Positions 18,079 through 29,247 of a DNA stretch of 33,571 nucleotides are shown here, piece by piece. The position numbers and the translations under genes are program-made. Location of the stretch: positions 236,205-269,775 of the forward strand of contig BFEA01000103.1 of the NCBI GenBank assembly GCA_003427395.1. Direction: 5' to 3'. This DNA is from Chara braunii. Its lineage: Eukaryota; Streptophyta; Charophyceae; Charales; Characeae. The notes beneath the pieces are model-generated. The model ran no database searches, was not told where the DNA came from, and saw only the letters and a program-made list of their open reading frames with translations. The number at the start of each line of letters is the position of its first letter. Positions within the stretch are counted from its first letter, which is position 1.

Positions 18079-18790
18079 AAGAAAGAAGAAGGAGAAGAAG
18101 GAGAGGAGGTGACTTACCGGGCATTGCAGTCGACGACGACGGTGTTCCGAGCATGGGCGAAAAGGGACGTACAGGGAGACGTATGCACAGACGTTGAGTA
18201 AGCGGTTGCGTGATGAGAGGAAGCAGGCGCAGGAAGGGAGCGCTCGCGAGCGAAGAGGAAGGCACGAGCACTAAAGGAAGGGGTATGGGCGCAAGGAGAG
18301 AAAGAAGCGCATGATAACAGGCGAAGGGTGGAACGCACGAGGGAAGAAAGGTGGTCGCGTGGAAAGAGACGAAGAAGAAGAAGAAGAATGAAGAAGAAGA
18401 AGAAGAAGAAGAAGAAGAAGAAGAAGAAGAAGAAGAAGAAGAAGAAGAAGAAGAAGAAGAAGAAGAAGAAGAAGAAGAAGAAGAGGAGGAGACGACATAC
18501 CTGACCGTGCGATTGGCAGTAGCACCGAAGAGAGACGGTGTGAGTAGCTACGCCCTTACATCAGCCACTTGCCGTATCCGACGGTGGAGACTTGCCAGAT
18601 ATGCAAAGCCGCCACGATTGATGTGGCGGGCTTGGGCTTGTCATCCACCCNACTGAAGGAATGCGCGCTTGTGGCTGTCGTCATCCCGACGGATTGTGAC
18701 CTCGGTATGCTCCATTTCCTGACGGATCGCGTTCGGTTGTAGGACCATGACGACGGTGGCGATGACGGGGGAGCGATAGAGAGAGAACAG
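17641..18790. other. non-coding, with two (GAA)n tracts
   Basis: GAA-rich tracts lie at about 18028-18108 (imperfect) and 18371-18490 (nearly pure). I see no gene. Two good minus-strand splice-donor strings (CG then GTAAGT near 18117; CAG then GTATGT near 18503) abut the repeats, but no protein motif supports exons. Confidence 0.5.
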
Positions 18791-18836
18791 GTAAGTCTCT
18801 AATCTCGCGGCTCACTCTCCAACACTATCGACGACC

Positions 18837-19340
18837 AATAAACAAATAAATGAATAAATAAATAAATAAGCAAATAAATAAAATAAATGAATGAACCTAA
18901 CGCTAAAAATGGGGCAGATACATTACTATTACATATGTGTGTGTGTATGTGTGTGTGTGTATGTATGTGTTCATATGTGTGTGTGTGTGTGTGTAAGTGA
19001 GTATCGACGCTGCAGATGGCCTCACATTACTTCCTTTGACAAGATGAACGAAAACGAATGCATCTGTTGCTATATACGTGTATCTACACTACTAATTGCA
19101 TATGTGCGTGCGCAGTGTGTGTGTTTGTGTGTGTGTGTGTGTGTGTAAGCAAAGACTTCACGGTTGTCATCACGGTAGTGTCATCAGTAGGATGGTCGAA
19201 TGAATCTATCGCTACATCAAGGAAAGGTGCGTGCGTGTGTGTTTAGGTATAAGAGAGAAAGAAAGGGGGGGGCAGTGGCTGCTAAACCCGGAATACAGCA
19301 CGCCCACATCCTAATCATACCGGGTTGGAAAGGCAACTTG
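18837..19340. repeat. (AAAT)n and (GT)n microsatellite cluster
   Basis: AAAT/AATG units at 18837-18893, GT repeats at 18934-18993 and 19114-19146, with no gene between them. Confidence 0.85.
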
Positions 19341-19358
19341 TAAACATCTTTTATCTTT

Positions 19359-19415
19359 GCATTATTATTACCAGTATTACCGATACTATTGCTATTACTA
19401 TTATTATTTTTATTT

Positions 19416-19472
<57 letters not shown>

Positions 19473-19553
19473 TTATTATGGTTATTATTAATTTATTATT
19501 ATTATTATTATTTTGGAGTTGTGTACGCAACAAGAGGCAAGAGATCGTGTGTT

Positions 19554-19586
<33 letters not shown>

Positions 19587-19587
19587 T

Positions 19588-19642
<55 letters not shown>
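19359..19642. repeat. (ATT)n, (GATA)n and (GA)n cluster
   Basis: ATT units dominate 19359-19514; GATA units at 19554-19568 pass into a GA run to 19642. The Tyr-rich open frame here is an artefact. Confidence 0.9.
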
Positions 19643-19644
<2 letters not shown>

Positions 19645-20165
19645 CGATAAGTCTCCGACCTTGGCCAACAACTAAGTCCCTAACACGGTACTCAGATCGA
19701 CGGAGTGAACAAAATCAATAAGTAACCGTGTGTATCTCCACGTTTCAATAAACGATTCATTCCGTTTTTGCTCATCTATCGATGAAGTGTGTGTGTATGT
19801 GTGTGTATGTGTGTGTGTGTGGGTGAGAGGGAGAGAGGAGGCACGAGGATAAAACGTTAGAGGAAAAAGACCGCCCGAGGAGAAGGAGATGGGGGTGTGC
19901 AGAGAGAACGACGTGCGAGTAGAAAGAAGGCGGGCACGTGAAGAAGTGAGGAAGACCACGTAGGGTGAGGAAAAAGATGAACGCTGGGCGGAAAACAAAC
20001 ATGCGCGGGGGTGGAAGCTAGACTTGCGGGATGACACGGATCAAGCACGCGCGGTGATCGAGATTGTGGTCGTGCGGGATATGGAAGAGGAAGAAAAGGG
20101 TGAAGAAGCACTTAGGACTTACCTGCAAATGATGATCGGTCGGGCGCAACAATCCGCCGGCCTTG
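19643..20165. other. non-coding, contains (GT)n
   Basis: A GT tract lies at 19787-19821. The following purine-rich DNA resembles the DNA near the (GAA)n tracts. A strong minus-strand donor string CAG-GTAAGT occurs near 20119-20127. No gene is recognised. Confidence 0.45.
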
Positions 20166-20172
20166 TTTACAT

Positions 20173-20195
20173 TTTATTATGATTATTATTATTGC

Positions 20196-20274
<79 letters not shown>

Positions 20275-20318
20275 ATACTATTATTATTATTATTACTATA
20301 ATTATTATTATTATTATC
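20173..20318. repeat. (ATT)n microsatellite
   Basis: About 145 bp of TTA/ATT units with a few GTT and TAA interruptions. Poly-Ile and poly-Tyr open frames across it are not genes. Confidence 0.95.
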
Positions 20319-21520
20319 TACCCTGATGAGGGACGGATTTGTGTCCCTTACATTTTGTTGTCCGACCGTGAAGAAAGAAACGGCCAAAATAATGATTGCG
20401 GACGACAGAGGGAGAAGGATGTATGGAGGAGGAGAAGGTACGGGAGCGAGACGAGAAGAGGAAGAATACTTGACACAGGTTAAGAGTAAAATGCGCACGC
20501 GGGAAAATGACCGACGACTTACGGGAAAGAAGAAGGAGAAGGCAAAGGAAGGGGAGGAGTAAAGGGAGGAATGGCAGGTGGTCGGCGGGCGCAGCAGCAG
20601 ACTATCTTCGCATGCATCGGCCCATGACCCACCGACGGATCCGTTCTCATTTTGCTCATTTGGAGAGTAGAGGAGGATGGTCCTTAGCCACACATTTAGG
20701 CTGGTCTTCCTGTTCATCGCCAAGGTGCTCATTATCGTGGTAGTACAACTCGCCTTCGTCGCCGTGATTGCACTGGCCGTCACTGTCACCTGGATTGTGT
20801 TGATTCATCATGGGTTCGGAGCTTGCTCATAGTGGCAGTGGCGTTCTTCAGACGAATGCACATGGCCTTATCCGGGGAGGCAAGTTCGTTTTCATTTTGT
20901 TGTATGAGGATAGGCCCAGCAGCGTGTTATATATAGAGAGAGAAAAAAAAAAAAAAAAAAAAGGAAGGGGAGAACCAACTTGCCTGGCCCAGCCTGTGTG
21001 ATGATCTGTGAACGCGCAGGCAAAGAAACACAGTCGATTTCTAAGCTCAGCCGGTGGAACGATTGCCTTGATGAGGTTCCTGCACCTTGCGGAAGTTTGC
21101 TGTGTATGTGTGTGCATGAGTGCACGTGGAAGTAAGAGAGAAGGGAGGAGATGGGGCACTTAGTGAGCCTTGGGTGTTATTGGCATCTGTGTGTTGTGGA
21201 GCGAGGATTGGTCGCTGTGTACCCAAACTTTGGAGATCTGTTGTCATTAACATTGAGCGTGGTAGTATAGGCAAGTAAGGATCTGCCACATACAGTCTGG
21301 GCGCCGAGCGCCAGATAGGATATCAACTCTGGTTCTTCGTTGATGATGATGATGGGACTATTTCAGCGTTGGCAATTATGAACTCTTAGTGTGTTCTTAT
21401 TTAATGAATCTCGTGATGCAATTCTACTGTTGGTTCAAGGTCAAGACTATCTAGTCTCATATGTATGATGCTGTTTGATTTCTGAAGTTCGCTGTCATTC
21501 TACTTTGAATTGATTTATTT
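20319..21520. other. non-coding stretch, nothing recognised
   Basis: It begins with CTGATGA and a GGGAC/GTCCC hairpin that resembles a hammerhead but lacks GAAA. A poly(A) run of about 20 bases lies at 20943-20962. Short open frames show no domain. Confidence 0.45.
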
Positions 21521-21521
21521 T

Positions 21522-21534
21522 GTTATTATTATTA

Positions 21535-21580
<46 letters not shown>
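21522..21580. repeat. (ATT)n microsatellite
   Basis: About 60 bp of TTA units. Confidence 0.95.
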
Positions 21581-22783
21581 CTATTTTACAGATAGGCTCA
21601 TACTTCACGTGCATATAAACAGTAGCGCAGCAAACTGGCGACACACGCCTACTCAAAACTCAGAGATTTCGCAAACCAGGTACGGAGTCACTTCCAATGG
21701 GCTATGGCGATATAACGCCCATACAACTCTCTGTTGGCATACAGTGGATCACCCTGGATATTCCACAAGCACTCATACACAGGCGCTGAACCACGACTAC
21801 AGTTATGGCGGCTGTGGCCACCACTATCCTATCGCTATGGCCAACTTCGTCGCTCGCCCACTTCATCCTCAGACTCACTGCAGCCACCTCGCACAAGTCA
21901 TTGCGGCAGCGCTTCCGCATGGCTCACACAGGAAACGAATCAACAGACTGGGCGCTGCCTCTCGATTTATACTTCTGTAACTCGTTGGTCTGGCCCTTTC
22001 CCATGCCCGTAGTGCACACAGGAGTCTGCGGTACTTGCTTGAATGGACCGGGACAGACTGGAACGGGTACCGCTGACTCAGCATGAGTGGACTGTGTCAC
22101 TTGCCTGCTTACCTGAAGTCTGTTGTGAGCAATGTGTGAAGGGCCGCTCCCAGATCTTCCGGAAGTCTGCAACTTGGGCCCTTCGACACTGTAGCAGCTA
22201 CGACCTTGACCTTTCAGAACCTTAGCAGCTACGACCTTGACCCTTATGGGACGGACCTACGGTTCGATACCCGACGGCTACACTGGCCTGTGACGGACAG
22301 ACAAACAAACAAGGGACATACAGAGAGACAAACAGATATCAACAGGCAGCAACCAACAAACAGACACGCAGACAGACAGATAAACAGGCGGGCGAAGAAA
22401 GAAAAGGAAGGAGGGAGGAAATAGAGAGACAGAGGTGAGGTTGGTGATGTGGAAGCACGTACCTGGCCTCGGTGACAGTCGAAAACTCCCATACACTACG
22501 GTCCTCCTGCTGACGTCGACAGTTGCATTGTCAATGAGTAGGCTAATAGTAGTTGGGTGAGGGTAGGCTGTGCGTTGAACGTTTGATAGGAGGATGGGCT
22601 CTGGGTACTTATGTAGGTGATGACGAGAGTATGCTCTCATTGATATTCAGATTCAGTGCCTTTTCCATTAGAGGAGTACCAGTACATTTCTGCTTTAGGA
22701 ACAATAACGGATTTCCTAATTTTCGATGTGATTTTTGCAGTCTGCAGTCAGTCATTTCACCATTGTTCATTTTCCTTCCAAAA
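21581..22783. other. non-coding stretch with small repeats
   Basis: AGCAGCTACGACCTTGACC is repeated at about 22193-22211 and 22226-22244. A CAGA/CAAA low-complexity patch lies at 22298-22390. The 156-codon plus frame (21510-21980) starts in a microsatellite and has no recognisable domain. Confidence 0.45.
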
Positions 22784-22865
22784 TTATAATTAATTTTATT
22801 ATCATTACATTATTTTTATTATTATGATTTTTTATTATTATTATTATTATTATAATATTATTATT

Positions 22866-22896
<31 letters not shown>

Positions 22897-22903
22897 ATTA
22901 TCT
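22784..22903. repeat. (ATT)n microsatellite
   Basis: Interrupted ATT/TTA units over about 120 bp. Confidence 0.9.
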
Positions 22904-23498
22904 CAGTAGTTGTGGCTCCAGCCAGCCTCGTGTCCGCCCTAAGTGAAGGCGGGCCTGAGTGTCTATGAGAGGGGCATGTCTCGACACCTTCCAATGCGGG
23001 TCTCAAATGATGATGCACGTCGTTTGGTTGAAGTGCAACCGGGGCCTCACTTCGGGGGTTCTTCTGGAAGAAGCGGTTGCACAGATGGTGGCGGCCAGGG
23101 CACGCACTGTGTGAGGCCAACATAGTAAAATGGGGCCGCAGGCCATTGAGAATGCTGCATCGTCACTGCATCCACGTGCAGGCACTAAGGGGCATGGGTC
23201 GCGGCAGGACAGTGGGACACTAGCAGGCTATGAATAGGCATGCAGAGCAGCGAGCATGCACCCACGCAGTCTTGCAAGCAGGCTAGACAACTAGCATGCA
23301 CTTATGGTCCTTGGGAAACAGGCATGCAAAGCAAACAAGTAGGTTGCTATGCCCAGGGCGGTGTGGCGAAAGCGAAGAGAGAGGAGGAAGTGAAAATGGA
23401 GAGAAATCCACAACAGGTGATCCATCAAAAAGACATCTTCGCCCGCTTGTTCCCTGAAAGGTTAATCAGGACATTTTGACGAAGTATTAGACTTCCCG

Positions 23499-23640
23499 AT
23501 ATTATTACTATTTTCATTACTGTTATTATTATTACTATTTGTGATTATTATTATTATTATGGATACTATAAATAATTACTATTATTATCACTATTTTATT
23601 ATGATTATTTGCTTCACTTGTTATTATTATTATTATTGTT
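23499..23640. repeat. (ATT)n microsatellite, interrupted
   Basis: ATT/ACT/ATC units are interspersed with unique sequence. The 22904-23498 segment to the left is non-coding and rich in GCATGC. Confidence 0.85.
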
Positions 23641-24311
23641 TTCGGTTGTTTTACTATTGCTACTTCTGAAACATCGCGAGTTAGACAGGTGCTGAAGAGT
23701 GAGGAGAGTATGGGGTTTGGGGGAAGAGAGAGACGTTGACACTATATGAGGGTGCCTGCCTCCTCCATCCTTCCCCATTCTCCTGTAAACTAATCCCCTT
23801 ACTTCCTTTTTGATTTCACACTTACCTAAAAAAATATGATATCTTTGAATATGAAGTTTTATTCTCTGAAAAAGGATACTNAGACAAACAGACAANANGG
23901 CGATTGCGGGAGCTCTGNCGGAGTTCAGGAGGAACTCTGGAGGCAGGGAACCTTAAGGTACGCGTCACATATTCTTTTCCCATATACCCTTAAAGGCTAC
24001 GCCCTTCTATTGTCTGCTTGTATGATTGTACGATATATTGTTTATGGATTTCTTCAGGACTAAAAGCACCAAAAGCAAAATGGTTGTATGATTGAAATCA
24101 GAACGTGCCTGGTGTCAGGAAAAGGAACCTAGGAAAGAACCAAGAAGAAACTTAGCCTGCTTGGTCTTGAGAAAACAAAGGCATTATGATGGAGGCTTCC
24201 ATTGGGGTCGTCAAACTGCCTGCATGGAATGACTAAAAGGGTACTCGTCGTGCGAACTACCCAACCATCCACCTAACTAGTTAACTTTTGACATGCATAC
24301 ATTGGAAACAG
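23641..24311. other. non-coding stretch, nothing recognised
   Basis: Several Ns cluster at 23881-23918. I see no coding signal or structure before the hairpin array begins at 24312. Confidence 0.5.
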
Positions 24312-24499
24312 GAAGATGTCGTGCATCTTCTCTCTTGACTCACCAACTAAATCCAAGGCTAATCCGGTACTCCCGTGGAGTACATATCTTCAAGTGATTA
24401 ATCAAAGCATGACTAATCCGGTACTCCCGTGGGGTACACGTTTTCAAACGATTAACAAGAGGAGAGATAATGGGAGGCTCCCGTGGGGTTCTCCTATCA

Positions 24500-25720
24500 C
24501 TGGTCTGACTAGACTTGGGATGGGAATTAAGTACTCCCGGGTGAGTACACAAACTCCTAAGTCTAGGTCGATCTGTGCGACTTCCGTGTAAGTCAACAAT
24601 ATCTTTTGCTCAATTTAATACATAAACGAATAAATGTACGATCACGGCGACTAACCTAAGAGTGGTCTTGATCTCCTACGCATCGAACTGGTATTAGGGT
24701 GACTCCCGGGAGGGTTATCCTAATACTTTGTTTGATCTGGGGATCAACTAAGTTGATTATGCCTGGACAGGTAAAAGGGATACTCCCGGGTGAATACCCT
24801 GCTACTTGTCTTGGTAGGACTAATGGATTGACAACGTTTGATACTAATGGCCTAACTAAAGTTAACAAATTNGTATAATGATTGGACATTTGTAGCAGGA
24901 AGATGNCNTGCATCTNCNNTATTGACAAGCAGGTTACNTTGACAACCGTCATTTGATCCGGTACTTCCGTGAAGTACATCCTTCAGTTTAACAAAAGTCA
25001 TTTGAACCGGTACTTCCGTGAAGTACATCCTTCGGTTTAACAAAAGTCATTTGAACCAGTACTTCCATAAAGTACATCCTTCAGCTTAACAGAAGTCATT
25101 TGATCCGGTACTTCTGTGAAGTACATTCCTTCAGTCTANCGAAAGCCGATTTNATCTGGTACTTCCGTGAAGTACACTCTTTCAAAATTAACAAAAGTCN
25201 TTTGATCGGTACTTCCGTGAANTACAATCCTACAATCGTTAACAACAACCGTTGACCCGGTACTCCCGCGGGGTTCTCCTATCACTTGATTTGACTAGAC
25301 TTAGGAAGGGAATTNAGTACTCNCGGGTGAGTACACGATCTCCTAAGTCTAAGTCAATCTGGTAGGCTTNTGTGAAAGTTGACTGGTCCCCTACACATCG
25401 AACTGGTATTAGATGGCTCACGGGAGGGTTATCCTAATACTTTGTTTGATCTGGGGATCAACTAACAAGAAAAGGATGAGTTGATTATGTTTGGACAAGT
25501 AAAAGGGATACTCCCGGATGAGTAACCCTGCTGCTTGTTCTGGTATGACTAAAGGATTGGCATTACTTGGATACTAATGGCCTAGCTATTTAACATTGGA
25601 TCAGGTTACGAGGAGCTCGCGTGGAGTTCTCCTCTCACTTGATTTGACTAGACTTAGGAAGGGAATTAAGTACTCCCGGGTGAGTACACGAACTCCTAAG
25701 TCTAGGTCAATCTGGTCGAC
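24500..25720. repeat. two-tier palindrome, three dispersed copies
   Basis: Outer arms TAGACTTAGGA/TCCTAAGTCTA enclose an inner GTACTC-CCGGGT-GAGTAC hairpin at 24510-24565, 25296-25351 and 25649-25704. In copy 1 the arm reads TAGACTTGGGA, which keeps pairing through a G-U. Each copy is followed by a GACTT-type hairpin and then by a GTATTAGG-type hairpin (24691, 25406, 25835), so they are parts of a larger repeated unit of several hundred bp. Confidence 0.8.
24948..25248 (+). repeat. 49-52-bp tandem repeat, six copies
   Basis: Units start near 24948, 24997, 25046, 25095, 25145 and 25197. Each contains GTCATTTGATCC, the hairpin GTACTTCCGTGAAGTAC and CCTTCAGTTTAACAAAA. Where one stem base changes (GTACTTCCATAAAGTAC in copy 3), six stem pairs are still retained. 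Later copies carry Ns. Confidence 0.85.
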
Positions 25721-26600
25721 TTTCGTGAAAGTCGGCATACCTCTTGCTCGTTCGCGACGAGTGGGCTAAGTAGGGGAACAGTCAAGGCTATTCAACTTGG
25801 AGTTTTTTTGACTGATCTCCTACTCATCGAACTGGTAGTAGGGTAGCTCCCGGGAGGGTTATCCTAATACTTGTTTGATTAAGAGGTTTACTAATGAAGA
25901 AATGATNATNGTGTTTGGACAGTAGAGGGATACTACCGGGTGAGTAACCCTACTATTTGTCTAGGTATGACTGACAGGCGGTATAAATAAGTACAAACAT
26001 NCAATCTGAAAACTTTCAAGCCGGATATAGGAGGCTCCCGTAGAGTCATTCTATAGCCTGCTTGGCTACATCCTATACGTACCAAGTAAGGCACTTCGAT
26101 TTGTCTAAGTCCACTGACTTAATCCTGGTTCGTCTGACTCTAAGTAAGTAGTAGGGTGACTCCTGTAGGGTCATCCTATTACACTTGTAAAAATAGACTG
26201 AGTTCTGATCAAGGAGAAATAGGAGGTTTCCGGGAAAGTCACCTATTATCAACTTGAACTCTGTACTAACACCTGGATCCAGAATGTTCTCTGAATGTAG
26301 GGTCAAGTGTTGAGACGGCTTAACATGGGTCTCCTAACCACCTGCTTAATTGATAACAGGATACTCCCGGGTGAGTTATCTGATTGCTTCCACTAGATTG
26401 CATGAACTACTTGGCTGCTTGGACTTTGAAGGGTGTCTGGGTGCTCCCGTGGGGCGACTCGACTACTCTTCTGACTAACGGAATGTTTGGAATTGATCAA
26501 GTAGAGGAAGATTCCCGGGTGAGTCAACCCACTACTTGCGCATGTTAGGACAAGGAGAAGAGAAAAGGGAAAAGGGAGTGCTCCATCGGGAGCGACCCCA

Positions 26601-28011
26601 AAGGTCCTTTAGAAAGAAACGTAAAAGAAAGCAGATACCGTAGGGAAAAGGATAAGACAAGAAAGAGTTCTGCGTAGCCTCGGTTCCTTGATAGACTCCT
26701 AAGGGAGAAACCACTGAACGACATGAGGAAAACTCTGTTAAACTACCACATAAAGTATCAAAGAGTGCGTTTACCCGCAAGAGAGAGAAACTGCAAGGAC
26801 TGAAGGAAGGGGAAATATGAGTTTCCCTGAAAGACAACTTAGGTCATAGGCAAGAGACTCCTTAAAATAAAAAGGAGGAGGAGTGACAGACGATTCAGGG
26901 TAGATAGAAGGTAGGGGTTAGACTTTGGGATGTCGATCCCAAAGCTCATAAACTAGAACTAAGGGTCTGACCCTTAGATGTCATTATGTGGGAATCAAGT
27001 AAGAGGATGTTGAATCATTGTTGACCTGTGTGTGTGCAGGTCTTTGTTTTGGTCTACTGCAATTGAAGGAGAAGTCCAACAAACAGGACTCAATTTTCTG
27101 TTATCAATCGATATCAGGTCGGTTGTTACCGATTCAACTTTCTCCCTTTGACTTGATACCCACCTCTAAAGTCAAGCCCTGTGGTCAGTAAAACTGTCAC
27201 CTGTGGTCATTGCCTAAATAGTCCCGGACACTCTCAAGGGTCCTTTGTAGAAATGTGAGGGGGCTGGGCTTACGTCTCAGGAAAAGACAAGGCTATCATA
27301 CATGGTTTGGGAAGTGAGGGACAAGATCAATGGTTGATGGTTGACGCCGTTAGTGCATGGCATGTGAACTGTCTTTGCATTATTCTGTGCAGGTCTGATT
27401 TGTGCGTGATTTTTGGAGTTGAACTGGACCTGGTCTGTTGAAGAGTCTCGGACACACGACACTTGTGAAAGTGGGAAGGGTTATCGACGGCAATACTTCT
27501 TTATTCATTATATGTCCAATTTAACTTCCATATTATCCTGATGTTCAGTTACGTCCTAACCTGTTAAGAAAGATAGGACGGTCCTTGGTAGAAAGATAGG
27601 TTGATTGATATTTGTCAAGAAGAATAATACATTACGTAGTAGCGGAAATAGACTGCCTTTTAAAAGTTCGACCTGAATATTTAACGGGTCAGTTCTAGGC
27701 GTCTTACTGCGCGTGCCCCATTTTATGCTACAGCGATCGAGCAAACGCCCTCGCCCGACCTACCTCTACAAAGGCATGTAAAAACCTTTGCATGTGGGCC
27801 GGTAGCTCAGCAGGGATACGCCTACCTGAGGGTGGTGACAGCCCCTTGGTTACCTCGCGGCTCCCCGACCTGTCATGGGGTGTCGTGAGAGGTATAGCAC
27901 GCGCGCACGGCCGGATTGGTGACTGATTTTTTTTAGACGAAACATCCTGCGTGACACGACCGTGAGGTTCAGCGCACCCCAGCAGGGCGCAGGATCGCCT
28001 CACGAATGACA
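26601..28011 (+). repeat. probable 5' LTR region of the plus-strand element
   Basis: The LTR end is placed at 28011 because AATGACA is followed after two bases by a primer-binding site. The LTR start is not identified; no second copy lies in the window. A TATA-like TATTTAACG at about 27676 could serve the promoter. Open frames here (27728-28135 minus, 135 codons) lack domains. A tRNA-like A-box string GGTAGCTCAGCAGGG occurs near 27800 without a B box. Confidence 0.45.
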
Positions 28012-28013
28012 GT

Positions 28014-28033
28014 TGGCGCTGTTGACGGGGATC
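28014..28033 (+). promoter_or_regulatory. primer-binding site, tRNA-Asp type
   Basis: TGGCGCTGTTGACGGGGATC matches the complement of the 3' end of plant tRNA-Asp (TGGCGCCGTTGCCGGGGATC, recalled from memory) at 18 of 20 positions. This primer is used by many plant Gypsy-type LTR retrotransposons. It fixes the orientation of the element as plus and its internal region as starting here. Confidence 0.75.
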
Positions 28034-28305
28034 TCGCTTTCCAGCCGAGGTCCTTGGCGAACGAACTCGGGTATGGTTAAATGATGATCGCGGCAAAACG
28101 ACAACCTTTAAATAAGTTAATATAGCTTGTGGCATATTAGTTGATTTATCATTAGCTAGACAGTAAAGAACGTTATATTTAGAGGTGAGAAGTCACACCG
28201 ACCATTCCAACAGGTATCACGCTGACGGGGACCCTTGGTTGCCTGCCGGGGTCCTATGTGAACGGAGCACGGTCTGGTTAATTGAAGCCCTAGCAAAACG
28301 ACAAA
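28017..28305 (+). repeat. diverged leader duplication, 201-bp spacing
   Basis: 28018-28106 and 28218-28305 share GCTG(TT)GACGGGGA, GCC(G)RGGTCC, GAAC(G), TGGTTAA and GCAAAACGACAA in the same order. The first copy includes the primer-binding site; the second lacks its start. Confidence 0.65.
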
Positions 28306-28938
28306 CGAAAAAATAGGATAGTGTACAACCTCTATTTAGATGGTAAGGGGACTACTACGGTGAATTGTCAGTCTATTGATGTGAGCATTTGTCTAGGGTA
28401 AATTTCATGAGATGGGGTGAGTACAATTTAAACTATATAGCATACCGTACTTTACGAATATTGATCTATCCTTCTATCGCTTGCCCGAGGTCATAGTTAA
28501 TCCCATATGAGGTTAGAAAAGTAACATACAGAGTGGCGATCAAAGATTGCAGAGTTTTTTAAAAGCAAGTCAGTAAAGGTAGCAAGATGACTCATCAAGT
28601 CTGCCTGGAAGGTGTTTCTATTACGGTATTCACCCCTACGACAACTTCGCATACTTCCTAAACCTTCATTTTTTCATAGAGATACACGTCCTTATACATA
28701 AAGCATTAGATAGCTCTACACTACTCTAGGTGTCTCATCCCTTCAATCATACCGCGTGGGGCAGGAACAGGAAGGAAAAAAAGCGGTCGGCAGGGAAAGG
28801 TAGCAGAGAGACCTATTGATTTAACAAGGGAAAGAGAAGAGCGAGAGGGAGAAGATGATGAGGAGGAGAAGTGGGAGAGAATTGAGATTGAGGTAACATC
28901 AGGAAGATCTACGAGAGCGAACGCCATCTCCTGGGAAG

Positions 28939-29247
28939 ATGACATACTACTCTTATAAATACGAACAGCATTACGGCTCCTCGCCGCCACGCTTTGAGTC
29001 ACATTCTCATACTTATCCTTCCCCTTCTTATTCTTCTTCTATGGCACGACGAGTTCGACAGTTGACTGTCCTTCCTCAGCCACGTCGACCGGATCTTCAG
29101 TCGCCGCCGAATGTGCCCGACCCTCCCGTAGTGTCTCAGGCTATGCCGACGGATCGTAGATTATGTATTACCCTGACACTGTTTTTCCTATGTCAGATTG
29201 AAATATGCAGGTTAATCTCATACTTTTTATACAGAGGGATCATTTGA
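28939..29247 (+). CDS. hypothetical Pro/Ser/Tyr-rich frame in leader
   Basis: A 102-codon ATG frame starts MTYYSYKYEQHYG, is rich in Tyr, Ser and Pro for its first 70 residues and becomes hydrophobic at its end. I do not recognise it. It lies in the retrotransposon leader upstream of gag and could be an extra leader frame; a chance open frame is at least as likely. Confidence 0.2.
   Translation: MTYYSYKYEQHYGSSPPRFESHSHTYPSPSYSSSMARRVRQLTVLPQPRRPDLQSPPNVPDPPVVSQAMPTDRRLCITLTLFFLCQIEICRLISYFLYRGII

Larger units (their letters stand above)
24312..26600. repeat. array of over 20 short hairpins with a shared loop core
   Basis: Small perfect or near-perfect hairpins occur every 30-120 bp. Examples: GAAGATG/CATCTTC (24312), GTACTC/GAGTAC (24367 and 24531), GACTT/AAGTC (near 24578), GTATTAGG/CCTAATAC (24691), GTACTTC/GAAGTAC (24961 onward), GACTTT/AAAGTC (near 25718), GATTC/GAGTC (near 26510). 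The loops are TCGTG, CCGTG or CCCGGGT. Stem sequences differ while pairing is kept, often with G-U or paired changes. Weak open frames crossing the region (for example CTPREYRIS repeats on minus) follow from the repeats. The array lies 1.5 kb upstream of a probable LTR end and may belong to that long terminal repeat. Function unknown. Confidence 0.8.

Noticed and set aside
20313-20345. Hammerhead-like CTGATGA with a perfect GGGAC/GTCCC helix II
   Set aside because: The essential GAAA after helix II is replaced by TTAC and no helix I or III partners are present, so it cannot be a functional ribozyme; it may be a relic or chance.
24948-25248. CRISPR array
   Set aside because: The 49-52-bp period has no unique spacers; the whole unit repeats and is palindromic, and the genome is eukaryotic.
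27797-27850. tRNA gene near GGTAGCTCAGCAGGG
   Set aside because: Only an A-box-like string is present; no B box, T arm or acceptor pairing follows.
28721-29002. Minus-strand 93-codon frame
   Set aside because: Ser-rich translation of a purine-rich tract, without domain; likely a shadow.
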